Position numbers and translations under genes: made by a program
NCBI RefSeq assembly: GCF_030060925.1
Contig: NZ_CP045455.1
Coordinates: 186,001 to 250,000, forward strand
Length of the DNA stretch: 64,000 nucleotides
Source of the DNA: Spiroplasma sp. SV19
GTDB taxonomy: Bacteria > Bacillota_I > Bacilli_A > Mycoplasmatales > Mycoplasmataceae
Reading direction: 5' to 3'
The notes under the pieces: generated by a model
The model's input: only the letters and a program-made list of their open reading frames with translations
Databases searched by the model: none
Told to the model about the DNA's origin: nothing
In this document: positions 47,248 to 55,945 of the stretch, one piece after another
Layout of the letters: the number at the start of each line of letters is the position of its first letter
How positions within the stretch are numbered: the stretch's first letter is position 1

Positions 47248-49445
47248 ATATTAAACGTACAAATTTCATAAAAATAATTAATAAGAATATATTTGTTATT
47301 GTACTATACAATGCTGGACTAAATTTTCACACTTCAAATGTTTGATTAAAAAAACTATATATTGTTTGAAAAATGCGACCAACACCACTTGCTAATTCAT
47401 TTACTTGTTTTACACCAGGAATATTATTTACAATTCATATTGCAGCATTTCGCATGTGACAAGCTAAATTATATCAACTACAACTTTCATACTGTGCTTG
47501 TCATCATTGTCCATCAGGGAACAAGCCACCATTATTTATCTCTTGTCAATTATAAATTCCAAAATTAAAATCATAATATCGATACATATCATTTTCTTTT
47601 TGAGCTAATAACTCAAAGACATTATAACCAATTTTTTGTTCTTCAATTTTTTTATATTTTAAACCATATTTATCTTTTAAAGTACCATCAAAAATATAGC
47701 CTTCATTCTGATTAATATTATAATCACTTGAAACTGAAAAATCATAATTAAAAATGTTACCGTGCTTCGTAGTATAAAAACGATTTTTAAATGCTGAATA
47801 TAATTTAATATCTAATTGTTTATATTTATCAGAAAAATAAAAATAACGTGGATAAATTTTAAAACCATTATTAGCTAATAAACCATATTTTTTATTATAA
47901 CCTTGAACATAAGTATTATTTTCTAGATCAAAAATTGTCCGCAAATAATCCTTATAAAAGTTTTGTGAAACAGTAAACATACTATTCAATATTTTTTCAA
48001 ATTGATTTTTATTAGTATTATTTTCATTAATTAAAACATTTCTGAAATTAACTAATTTTAAACCAAAAAAGTTAATTAAAACAGTATCATATTCTAAATT
48101 ATCAATATAACCACTTTCAATAAAATTACTACGATTTTGGAATACTGGTACTAAAGCATGTGCAAAAAAAGCTTTTAAAAATTTATTAATCTCAATTTGA
48201 CCTTTCATCTGTTCAAAAATTACTTTATTAGTATTTGGAGTACTACCCGGATAATAATTATAAGTTTCAGCATTAAAATTAAATGTATCTTCTTTTTCTT
48301 TCATAAAAGAAAATAAAAAACCTAAATCATCAGTATATCGATAACTATTATAATCATATCCATTTCAATATTGTTTTAAATGAGTTAATTCTAAACTCCC
48401 AGCTATAATATTTTTACGTTCATCAATCGTTAAAATCATTCGATAAATTGATTTTCTAGTTATAGTATTATTATTAATTTTATCTAAATTATTAATAATT
48501 TCAAAATCAAAAATAATTCTTTGACTACCCAATCTTGGATCATCATAATCTGGATTACCACCTTGTTGTACTCTAATATTTTCTTGCACAATTACATTAA
48601 TATATTTTAGCAAAAAAGAACGTACACTTTCCCAATATTCAGTATACCATTTAAACTGTCCTGTATCAGAATTAATATCAGGTTTAATAGGCTCATTATT
48701 ATTATCTCAACGATAAATAATATCATTTGAAGTATAAATACCATCACCAAAACGACCATAAACATTAATATCTTTACCATTATTATTAGCTTTAAAAACT
48801 TTATATGGTTTTACTGGTTGCCCCAGTGATCACATTTTTGGAAAAATTCCAATATATCATTTATTATTTGGCTTTTGAAATTCATTAACAAATTCAGATG
48901 ACTTAATTAATGTTAAATACATAAAATTTAATTGAATTTGTTGTAAATTACCAACACTTTTTTCTAACTTATTTATAATCTCAACAGTATTAAAATACTT
49001 AGCAAAAGAATAAGAAAAATTAGTTAACTCTTTTAAAAATTGTTTTTTATCAATGTCATAAAATTTATCAATATTATATTGTTTAGCATAAGTATCTCAA
49101 TTCTTATATAAATCCATAAATTCATCACTTGGCTTGTCAAACGAAACCCCGGTTGAATAACTATCCTTTAAAAAGTCTAAATATCACTTATCATTATAAG
49201 TTAATGTTCGTGATGTTTTTAAAGTCGGATTAATAAAATAATTTGTTTCTGATCAATTCTCAAAAAAGGTACTTCGTAAAAACATTGTATTAATAAAATC
49301 TGTTTCATTCATTCCTGTTGCTTGTTGCTTAACAGTATAATTTTGCTGATTTAATGGTTTAAACGCTGTTAAAGTAATAAAAGGAATTACTAGACTTAAA
49401 AAAACCTAAAATAACTATTAGAGATAAAGATAACACTTTTTTCAT
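47246..49445 (-). pseudogene. Large phage surface/adsorption-type protein, frameshifted in signal peptide
   Basis: From ATG 49445 the signal peptide MKKVLSLSLIVILGF is read, but a T7 run (minus strand; 49398-49404) throws the frame: TAA follows ten or so residues later. With one T fewer the frame continues LSLVIPFITLTAF and stays open to TAA 47246, giving about 732 residues. The C-terminus has one membrane helix (NIFLLIIFMKFV) and before it a Trp/Cys-rich part (GQWWQAQYESCSWYN). Such a secreted, C-terminally anchored protein fits the phage tip adsorption protein (SpV1 ORF1 type). Either inactive, or switched by slippage. A segment is copied in the lipoprotein at 46789. Confidence 0.75.
48657..48900 (-). 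repeat. Inverted duplication, copy in phage surface gene
   Basis: Partner of 46958-47201. It codes for about 80 residues (SEFVNEF to DTGQ) in the middle of the large phage protein. Together with the other copy it forms a 244-bp inverted repeat with a 1.45-kb spacer, which could also support homologous inversion of the DNA between them. Confidence 0.9.
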
Positions 49446-49457
49446 ACTAAACTACTC

Positions 49458-49694
49458 CTAACTATATAACGTTTTTGACACAATAAACCCAACAATATAT
49501 AAACTTGATATTGTCAACATTAAGGGATGACTAAATAAAATTGCCATTTTACCAAACAATGAAAGTAACCAGGTATCTGAATTATACAAATCCATAATTA
49601 TATTTTTTGCTGACGTCAATTGGTTTATAATAACCGTAATAAAACCTGTCCCAAAAATAGCGATTGCTGCAACTAATAAAACTAATTTAATCAT
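49458..49694 (-). CDS. Phage membrane protein, two helices
   Basis: 78 residues: signal-like helix [20 protein letters not shown], a short polar loop and a second helix [14 protein letters not shown]. Its ATG overlaps the stop of the upstream gene (49694). Likely a minor coat or assembly protein of the phage; exact role unknown. Confidence 0.7.
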   Translation of the reverse strand: MIKLVLLVAAIAIFGTGFITVIINQLTSAKNIIMDLYNSDTWLLSLFGKMAILFSHPLMLTISSLYIVGFIVSKTLYS

Positions 49695-49948
49695 TATTTA
49701 TTAATTCTTTTAAATGCAGCTTCACGAGTTTTAGCTTGCTTAGCTAAATTTGATAGCTGTTGTTTATTACGATTACTTTTAAACTGTTTACGTTCTTTAA
49801 AATGTTTTTGTAAACCTTGTTTAGTATCAGAAACACCACGAGCAGTTGCAGAATAAACATTTGAAACACTAGTTTGAACAGTTGAACCTAAATCATTATA
49901 TTGTGTCGAAGTACCATGTATAGCATAAATTGATAATTTCACAACCAT
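49694..49948 (-). CDS. Small basic phage protein
   Basis: 84 residues, Gln/Lys/Arg-rich C-terminal half ([24 protein letters not shown]), no membrane helix. It overlaps the preceding gene by 61 bases in another frame. ATG 49948 has a weak site upstream. DNA binding is possible because of the basic tail, but unproven. Confidence 0.6.
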   Translation of the reverse strand: MVVKLSIYAIHGTSTQYNDLGSTVQTSVSNVYSATARGVSDTKQGLQKHFKERKQFKSNRNKQQLSNLAKQAKTREAAFKRINK

Positions 49949-50091
49949 AAAAATATAATAAAATAAGCAATAGTAGTATTTGTCATTGGTAATTTAGTAT
50001 TCCAAATTACATCAAAAATAAACAAAAATATATCAAAAATAAATGCAAAAATCTTATCCCAATTACTATTTTCAGCTAACATATTAACCAT
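49888..50091 (-). CDS. Small phage membrane protein
   Basis: 67 residues with two hydrophobic segments (FAFIFDIFLFIFDVIW and [17 protein letters not shown]). The ATG overlaps the end of the ATPase gene (AATGGTTAA). Trp TGA near the end. Probably a coat or assembly component. Confidence 0.6.
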
Positions 50092-51097
50092 TTTTATCAC
50101 TTCCTTTTTCTTTTTTAGGTTTTAAATTCTTTTTAAGAATATCAATATCTAATAACTCTAAACGTTCTTTTATTGTTAAATCTTTAAGTTGGGTTCAATA
50201 ATACTCTTTAGTAACAGGAACATCATCATTTTTTAAATCACGAACAAATGATAATCATTTACTTTCATATTTTTGGGCGATTTCTAATGGGATAATTATT
50301 TTAAAAAACCGAATTCCTAATCCAACATCAGATCTATGTTTTGCACGTTTACCTTCCGCTGTACGTTTGACAGATTCTGTTTTTCAAATTTCATAATCAG
50401 TAATATCTTGAAAAATACCAATTCGCATAATAAAGAATCTATTAAAAAAATTAATTCCTTTTTTAGTAATAGGTTTTTTAAGGGAAATAGGAATAATAAT
50501 TCCACTAGCTAATTGACGGATATTATTTCAAAGCATACCTTCGCGTTGTGCAGTAAATAAAGCACGATGTCCAAAATGTCTTGCCAACACAATTCAAGGA
50601 ATTTTGCCACGGTGAGTTACTTTTTCATCATGCGGGCTTGTCCCATCAATATACAAAAAACTCTCATCAAACAAAATTAAACTGTCATCAGGGGGAACTG
50701 CTTTTGTTCGATCAGTAAAGTCTAAATTTTTAAATGTTAAAACTTTAACTTTATCATCTTCTAATGGATAATTACTATAAATCTTATCTGTTAATAATTT
50801 CATTGTTTCTGATAAATAAGTTAAAAGTAATGTTTTTCCAGTTCCTAATTTACCAATAATAACTGACAACGGGTTATCTCAAACAAAATTTACTAAACGA
50901 AAAGCATTTAACTGATAAAAAATATTTTTTCATAATCACCAAATAAAATAAAGACATTGCAAAACAAATAATAATCAAAATATTAAACCAGTATAATTTA
51001 ATGAAACAATTCAAATTAGCAGATCAATTAAACTAAATAAAACCATTGAACCACTAATATAACAATAATTTTTTAAGAAAAATATAAACTTTTTCAT
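50084..51097 (-). CDS. Zot-like phage assembly ATPase
   Basis: 337 residues. Two N-terminal membrane segments (~5-60), then Walker A GKLGTGKT (residues 82-89) and Walker B SLILFDESFLYIDGT (~135). This is the arrangement of Zot/pI proteins of filamentous phages, which drive extrusion of the virion through the membrane, although here the membrane helices lie before and not after the ATPase domain. C-terminus is Lys-rich. GGAGG precedes ATG 51097. Seven TGA tryptophans hide it in the standard code. Confidence 0.85.
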
Positions 51098-51132
51098 TTT
51101 ACCTCCAATAGTTATTTATAATTAAACTAGTA

Positions 51133-51441
51133 TTATTATGGTTTTCTCTCCCCACAAATCAAAAAGGAGAGTGAATAAAATATTTTTAGTATTTTTTTAT
51201 GAATACTACGGGCATTTACACCAATAATGCCCTATATATTATTATTTTTAGGTTCTAATCCTTTTGGAAAAGAATTATTCATATTAGATAAAATAATATG
51301 ATTATTCAATACAATAGAAATTAATGACCTAACATTTATTTGATTTATTATTATTTCAGTTTTAATAGGAGCAGGAATAATAATCAAAAGAATAATATCA
51401 ATATTTATATAAAAGTTTGTGGGGAGAGAAAACCATAATAA
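51133..51441. repeat. Segment bounded by perfect 26-bp inverted repeats (candidate invertible DNA)
   Basis: 51133-51158 (core GGTTTTCTCTCCCCACAAA) and 51416-51441 are exact reverse complements. They enclose 257 bases that carry a reading frame on the plus strand, against all neighbouring phage genes. If turned around, the frame would lie in line with the minus-strand operon. No target duplication was seen outside the repeats. An inner hairpin GGGCATT/AATGCCC (51210-51232) is also present. Confidence 0.75.
51171..51412 (+). pseudogene. Membrane protein frame inside the 26-bp inverted repeats, off by one T
   Basis: AAAAAGGAG is followed at 51171 by GTG; the frame MNKIFLVFF runs into a T7 run (51192-51198) and stops after about 18 codons. 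With one more T it would join the frame WILRAFTPIMPYILLFLGSNPFG ... IIIKRIISIFI ending at TAA 51410, about 80 residues with two membrane helices and several TGA tryptophans. So the gene is out of frame by one base at a homopolymer. It resembles the small membrane proteins of the rest of the phage. Confidence 0.6.
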
Positions 51442-51454
51442 CAACAAAATTTAA

Positions 51455-51646
51455 TTACTTAAGACAACTAACTATTTTGAAAACCATTCACAACAAAAAC
51501 CAAGTTAAAAATAAAATAACAATTCAAACACCAACCATAAGAGTTAAATATTCATTTTGAGTTAAATTTCAAGTTGTAATTTCTTCAACTTTAGATTTAT
51601 CTATAAACAAAAAGACATGAACAAAAACTCTTTTAATTTTTCTCAA
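51455..51646 (-). CDS. Small phage membrane protein
   Basis: About 63 residues if TTG 51646 is the start: basic N-terminus, then helix LMVGVWIVILFLTWFLLWMVF. Start is unsure, as there is no ATG or clear ribosome binding site; an overlapping ATG frame (51657) gives only 18 residues. Coding character of the C-terminal part is good. Confidence 0.5.
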
Positions 51647-51687
51647 TCTTTTGCCATATTTAAAAACTTAAAATTTTTTGAATAACT

Positions 51688-51807
51688 TTAAAAAAGTACC
51701 AAAAATAAAATTATAAATAATACAAACGACAAAACATATAAAAATCCTGGAGCATTTGAACCAATAATATAACTTACAAACTGTACTCAATAATCATATA
51801 AACTCAT
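51688..51807 (-). CDS. 39-residue phage membrane peptide
   Basis: MSLYDYWVQFVSYIIGSNAP followed by helix FLYVLSFVLFIILFLVLF. Starts 2 bases after the previous stop. Small one-helix proteins of this type are common in filamentous phages as minor coat proteins. Confidence 0.55.
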
Positions 51808-51808
51808 C

Positions 51809-52243
51809 TTAATTTAAGTCTTCTCAATCATTAAATAATTCTTGTTCTTGTTCAACACTTCAGTTTGTTAAATTATCATTATTATTCTTTATTTTTATTT
51901 TTTTAGGTTCATCAGGATAAAGAGCTTTTTTCATACGGGCAAAATAATTTTGTTTATATTGATCGTACAAATTTATCAATTCTGTTCCAGTTAAATATTT
52001 TCAAATATATCGTTTCAAATTTTCATCATATTTAAAAATAGGATAAGAATTATCATAAATCAAACCAATAGCTACTTGATTAGAATGTGCTTTACTAGGA
52101 TAAATAAACCTATTACTCAACCAAAAACCAATATGTCGATTATGATTAGGCAAATTTATAAAGGAAGCTTTTTCTGTTGTAAAAACAATAAACTCTTTTA
52201 GAATAAAATAATTTGCTACATTAATATTTTTATAAAAATTCAC
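51809..52243 (-). CDS. Soluble phage protein, unknown
   Basis: 144 residues from a GTG start (52243), behind TAAGGTG. Aromatic and Asn-rich ([30 protein letters not shown]), acidic C-terminus ending NDWEDLN. Trp TGA codons near the end. A replication or DNA-binding role is possible given its place in the operon, but no rolling-circle motif is visible. Confidence 0.6.
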
Positions 52244-52252
52244 ACAATCACC

Positions 52253-52426
52253 TTACTTTCACACATATAATTCATTTTTACTAGTATTAATACCTGCAAA
52301 TCATTTACTTTCAATTATTTTACGAAAAGATTGAAAACCATTAAAATTTATAAATCATTCAATATCAATAGTCTTAATAATATTAAAAGGAGTAGGCGAC
52401 TTATTATAATTTGGTTTCTGATACAT
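52253..52426 (-). CDS. Small phage protein
   Basis: 57 residues (MYQKPNYNKSPTPFNII...), overlapping the next upstream gene by 23 bases. Contains three TGA tryptophans. No motif; it precedes the 144-residue gene by 9 bases. Confidence 0.5.
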
Positions 52427-52568
52427 TATTCAAATCAACTCGCTTTCGATTGCACTGCATAGAACAAACGTTTAACTTAAAATATAAACGACCAACAAAT
52501 TTCCTATTTAAAATAGAGTAACAAATTTGACATTTCCTTTTAATAAAAAATATTCAAATTCCTAACAT
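52404..52568 (-). CDS. Small Cys-containing phage protein
   Basis: 54 residues with CQIC near residue 14 and C/C later (VCSMQCN near 42-48): two C-x-x-x/C-x-x-C pairs spaced like a small zinc ribbon. Overlaps both neighbours, which fits compact phage gene order. Confidence 0.5.
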
Positions 52569-52702
52569 AATTTAACACCACCCTTATTAATACAATCTAA
52601 ACTAGGACACAAAATCATACGACAAACAAAATTTTTATTTCTTTTGCCTTTTTCAACTTCCAATTTGCAAATATCACAACTATATTCTTGACACTCACAC
52701 AT
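52562..52702 (-). CDS. Small Cys-rich phage protein
   Basis: 46 residues with eight Cys (MCECQEYSCDICKLEV ... FVCRMILCPSLDC). Pairs such as CDIC and CPSLDC suggest a zinc-binding fold. ATG lies 2 bases after the methylase stop. Could regulate phage expression; unproven. Confidence 0.55.
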   Translation of the reverse strand: MCECQEYSCDICKLEVEKGKRNKNFVCRMILCPSLDCINKGGVKLC

Positions 52703-52704
52703 AA

Positions 52705-53499
52705 TTAATCTAACTCCTTAAAATTTGTAACAATTAGTTCTTGGCCAAGTTTTGGTTTTCTATTATGGCAATTACTAGAGCTATATACTCACTCAAATTC
52801 AGAAATATTAAATTCTTTAAACAACTCTTTAATGAATTCAGAATTATCAATACTTAAAATTCACTTTCCTTTAATCTTTAATATATTTTCTTTAAACTCT
52901 TGAAAATCAATTTTTGAATGCTTATATGGTTTTCCCTTATTGTAATAATATGGTGGGTCTAAATACCAAATAATATTTTCGTCATTACCATATTTATTAA
53001 TAATATCTTTATAGTCTGAATTGAAAAATTTAATATCATATTTAGGATTAACCAATAGCTTTCTAACATTTTCAACCCTTTTTAATTTATTAATATTAAA
53101 ATTTTGTTGTAATCTTTTATTTGTCCAAGTTCCTCATTCTTTACCATTGAAAGTTAAAGCATTTTTCATTAGAAACTTTTCTCCTTCATTTAAACAATAA
53201 TCATCTAGCATTTTTTCTTTCATTTCATTAATACTTTTTGAATTAGGATATGCTAGTTTTTCCAAATAGTCTAATTCAATAAAATGGATTCCTTGTTGTC
53301 AAAAATAAATTAAATCACTGTATAAATCATTGAAAATTACTTTTGTACATAACTGTTGATCTAACACATTTAAACCAACTGAAGCACCGCCACAAAATAG
53401 ATCAATAAATATATTAAATTTACCCGGCAAAAATGATTTAATTTTATCAAAATGCTTTGCCTTTCCACCAGGTCAAGATAATGGGCTAATAAATTTCAT
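52705..53499 (-). CDS. D12-class adenine-specific DNA methyltransferase
   Basis: 264 residues. N-terminal PLSWPGGKAKHF and DLFCGGASVGLNV (S-adenosylmethionine pocket, FxGxG-type), and catalytic DPPY at residues 181-184 (WYLDPPYYYNKGKPYKHS). These are the motifs of Dam/D12 N6-adenine methylases. It has no restriction partner here, so it may protect phage DNA from host nucleases or regulate expression. Starts 4 bases after the previous stop. Four TGA tryptophans, one in the first motif (SWPGGK). Confidence 0.92.
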
Positions 53500-53502
53500 A
53501 AG

Positions 53503-53667
53503 TTATTTAATCTTACTTTCCATTTCTTGCACAATATACTGATAAAAACTCATTTCTTTTCGAATAATATTAATCGATTCATGATGAATTTTATATTGAT
53601 CTAATTGAATTAAAGTAGCTTGCATAGTTTTAATTTTCATTTTAATTTCATCTAACAAATCTTGCAT
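53503..53667 (-). CDS. Small helical phage protein
   Basis: 54 residues (MQDLLDEIKMKIKTMQATL...), amphipathic helices throughout, likely coiled coil. The ATG lies 3 bases after the previous stop with GGAGG in the end of that gene. No motif. Confidence 0.6.
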   Translation of the reverse strand: MQDLLDEIKMKIKTMQATLIQLDQYKIHHESINIIRKEMSFYQYIVQEMESKIK

Positions 53668-53669
53668 AA

Positions 53670-54077
53670 CTATTCCTCCAAACTTTCATATTTTGTGTTG
53701 TCTTTTAACATTCAATGTATTTTAGTACAAGCACCACAAGATTCTAAAAGTTCAAAATCACTTTTCTTTAATTGTTTTTCATCTTTCTTATATAATTCAT
53801 CAGTATAAATTGCGTTATCATACTTTAATTTTTCAATTTCTTTATCTTTTTCATCAAGTTTATTTTCATAAAAACTCTTTACTTTTTCTAAAATTTGTTC
53901 ACGATCATTTTTAGAAAATACTTCATCTGCTTTGTATCCACTTAATTGTTCCTGATATTCTTTCAACATTTCATAAGTTGCCTTCAAAACATCTGGTGCC
54001 ATATTATTAGGTCACTTTGTAAAATCTTGACCACAAACTGAAATTATTTGCTCGATACTATCTATAATTTTTTTCAT
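53670..54077 (-). CDS. Coiled-coil phage protein
   Basis: 135 residues. After about 30 residues a long charged helix (EVFSKNDREQILEKVKSFYENKLDEKDKEIEKLKYDN region) is followed by a Cys pair in LLESCGACTKIHW. Two TGA tryptophans extend it at both ends beyond its standard-code frame. AAGGAGTA precedes the ATG. Function unknown; a structural or replication-accessory role is possible. Confidence 0.65.
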
Positions 54078-54294
54078 AAAAATACTCCTTAAATTACTGT
54101 AATAACCAATGTTGTATTAATGTAACTTAGTATTGTTAAATAAACAATGTTAATAAACAATGTAATAAAAAACAAAAATACAAAATTGGCACACTGAAAA
54201 ATACTATTAAACAAGTTAATAGTTAATATAAAATTAAATAATCACATAACAAAGCTAGTGTGCCTTAGCTAATGTACATGATCAAGAAAAAATA
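54078..54294. other. Provirus non-coding region with inverted repeat
   Basis: No gene seen. GGCACACT (54188-54195) and AGTGTGCC (54257-54264) form an 8-bp G+C-rich inverted repeat around a 61-base A/T-rich loop. Nearby AAACAATGT occurs twice in tandem-like spacing (about 54148-54172). In a single-stranded DNA phage such a region may be an origin or packaging signal; this is inference. Confidence 0.4.
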
Positions 54295-54543
54295 CTAGAA
54301 TCCTTTAACCATAACTCTAAAGAAATTCAAAATCTTAACAATAACAAAAATGGCAAATGGAATTAAAATAATTCAAGCATCACCAAGAAATGCCATTAAC
54401 TGTGGTAAAACCGCATAAACAGCTTCTTTAACTTTCATCATAGCTTGTCCAATACCACTTCACATAGAACCCATTCCATCAGAAATAGTAGGTGTATCTA
54501 CTGCTAAAAAATTAATTGCTGTTGTTAAATAAATTCCCAACAT
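54295..54543 (-). CDS. Phage major coat-like protein
   Basis: 82 residues. N-terminal hydrophobic part (MLGIYLTTAINFLA), a Gly/Met-rich amphipathic middle (GMGSMWSGIGQAMMKV) and a C-terminal helix IILIPFAIFVIVKILNFF with basic end (RVMVKGF). Short, one or two helices with a positive C-terminus: the layout of filamentous phage coat proteins. Start overlaps the previous gene (TAATG). Confidence 0.7.
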
Positions 54544-54692
54544 TATTTTTTATCCTCCTTACTTTCAATTTCTTTCTTTTCTTTATTTTTTCCTCGAATT
54601 TGGCGAACTTTCTGATAAATTGACAAACCAATTCAAGCAAAAATACCTAGTAAAATAAGAATACTAAATATTCATGTTAACCATACTGGCAT
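54543..54692 (-). CDS. Small phage membrane protein
   Basis: 49 residues: helix [23 protein letters not shown], then a Lys/Glu-rich tail. AGGAGGAG precedes the ATG. Ends with TAATG overlap to the coat-like gene, so the two are translationally coupled. Confidence 0.7.
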
Positions 54693-54723
54693 AACTTAAC
54701 TCCTCCTAAAAATTAACCCCGCG

Positions 54724-54805
54724 ACACGCTTCGCGTGTTCGCTACGCTCAAAATAAACTATATTGAATAAATTATCCGCGTAATTTATTAGCGGATAATT
54801 TATTC
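54724..54805. other. G+C-rich hairpin and 15-bp palindrome at provirus right end
   Basis: ACACGC (54724-54729)/GCGTGT (54733-54738) with flanking GCGA/TCGC is a local G+C island in very A/T-rich DNA. Next to it 54765-54779 and 54791-54805 form a perfect 15-bp inverted repeat (core AATTATCCGC), overlapping the end of the small gene at 54772. Candidates for phage origin or transcription end signals. Confidence 0.45.
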
Positions 54806-54912
54806 ATTTTCTTTACATTATTAATTACTATCTTATTTACAGTATTAATAACACTATCTTTTCCATACTTAGTTACTAAGGACCGCAAAATAAAATAATG
54901 TTTCTTTTCCAT
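54772..54912 (-). CDS. Small basic protein at provirus right end
   Basis: 46 residues from ATG 54912 (MEKKHYFILRSLVTKYG ... NKLRG), basic, no membrane helix. Its ribosome binding site GGAAAGGAG lies in the loop of the palindromic repeat element, so the split element supplies its translation signal. The same frame is open through the repeat to ATG 54954, a less likely start. Confidence 0.5.
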   Translation of the reverse strand: MEKKHYFILRSLVTKYGKDSVINTVNKIVINNVKKMNKLSANKLRG

Positions 54913-54916
54913 TAAA

Positions 54917-54969
54917 AAATCAACTCCTTTCCGAGTTGATTTGTTGCACTTCATATTACAGTTTACAAT
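54917..54969 (-). repeat. Right part of interrupted palindromic repeat element
   Basis: AAATCAACTC, CTTTCC loop, GAGTTGATTTGTTGCACTT, then CATATTACAGTTTACAAT. In reverse orientation it matches the left and central part of the complete element at 57513-57584. With 45430-45456 it rebuilds one whole element, sharing AAATC at the junction. Confidence 0.75.
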
Positions 54970-55059
54970 AAAAATAAATATAAAAAAGATTTAGAAATTG
55001 AAGAGACAAAAGAATTAAAATTAACAATGAATGATATTTTGGACAAAAATAAAAAATAA
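54967..55059 (+). pseudogene. Orphan C-terminal coding remnant, possibly of parC
   Basis: A frame without start but with good composition, NKNKYKKDLEIEETKELK then LTMNDILDKNKK, ends at TAA 55057 and is followed by a terminator. Charge pattern resembles the Lys/Glu-rich tail of ParC, whose gene stops exactly at the other end of the split element. The simplest reading is that this is the lost C-terminus of ParC. I cannot exclude another source. Confidence 0.4.
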
Positions 55060-55064
55060 AAATT

Positions 55065-55100
55065 AATAAAAATCAGTCAAAATTTGGCTGATTTTTATTA
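55065..55100 (+). terminator. Terminator, probably the original one of the parE-parC operon
   Basis: AATAAAAATCAG (55065-55076) pairs with CTGATTTTTATT (55088-55099), with TCAAA/TTTGG extending the stem. No active gene ends here now, which supports the view that an interrupted operon once did. Confidence 0.7.
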
Positions 55101-55144
55101 TATAATTTTAATAATCTGATAAATAGAAATGGGAGCGATTAGGA

Positions 55145-55945
55145 ATGACTAATTTAACAGAAGACTTTTTAGTTAAAGGCGTTAATATCAATAAATTTTA
55201 TCGCAAACAACATGTTTTAAAAAATGTTAATTTAACGGTGAAAAAAGGCGATCGAATTGGAATTGTTGGTCCAAATGGAACTGGAAAAACAACTTTATGT
55301 GAAATTTTAGCACAACTTCGTCGTGTTTCTGATGGAACTAGTGAAAAGAAATTTGGAGTTCGCATTGGAATGCAATTACAAGAATCAAAATATCCAAAGG
55401 GAGTTACTGGCTATGATATTTTAAATTTATATTTAAAAGCTTATAATTTGTTTATTTCCCCAAATGAAATTTATCAATTGCTATTAGATTTACAAATTGA
55501 AAAAATAATGAATAAAGATATTACAAAACTATCGGGGGGACAACAACAAAAGATTAATATTTTATTAGCATTAATTGTTGAACCAGATTTAATTATTCTT
55601 GATGAATTAGCAACAGGATTGGATTTAGAAATTAAAGATAAAATATATGAAATATTAAGTAACTTTTTGGCCAACCAAGATAAGGCATTATTATTAATTT
55701 CACATAATATGGGAGAGATTGAAAAATTTTGTGACACTTTAATTTTTATGGTTTATGGTGAAATCACAAAAGTATCAAAAATTAACGAAATAGTCACCAA
55801 ATATGGTAGTGTTGAAAAATTTGTTAAAGATCAGTTTAAAGAATACCAAATTGGTGGTTATAACCAAGATTATAGAACAGGAGCAATGGAAAATGATAAA
55901 TGAGCAAAAAACTGAGCAAAATACATCGATAAAAACAAAAAATAA
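55145..55945 (+). CDS. ABC transporter ATPase subunit
   Basis: 266 residues. Walker A GPNGTGKTT (~42-50), signature LSGGQQQK (~132), Walker B LIILDELATG, H-loop SHNMGE. Sequence style (GMQLQESKYPKGV, YGSVEKFVKDQF) is close to the ATPase halves of the fused genes at 4903 and 6783, so it belongs to the same subfamily, but here ATPase and permease are separate. Two TGA tryptophans near the C-terminus. It overlaps the permease gene by 53 bases. Confidence 0.9.

Larger units (their letters stand above)
45457..54916 (-). mobile_element. Plectrovirus-like provirus with IS30-type transposase
   Basis: About 9.46 kb between the two parts of a split repeat element. The content fits a filamentous Spiroplasma phage (plectrovirus, SpV1-type): a coat-like protein, several one-helix membrane proteins, a Zot-like assembly ATPase, a large surface protein and, as known for some SpV1 strains, an IS30-family transposase. 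Nearly all genes run on the minus strand with small overlaps. Extra cargo includes a D12 methylase and a plus-strand lipoprotein. SpV1 genomes are about 7.5-8.3 kb, so this copy is a little larger. Two frames are broken at T7 runs; it may be defective. Confidence 0.85.

Noticed and set aside
51232-51447. 71-codon minus-strand frame across the inverted-repeat segment
   Set aside because: It is the shadow of the plus-strand frame, has no ribosome binding site and runs through one of the 26-bp repeats.
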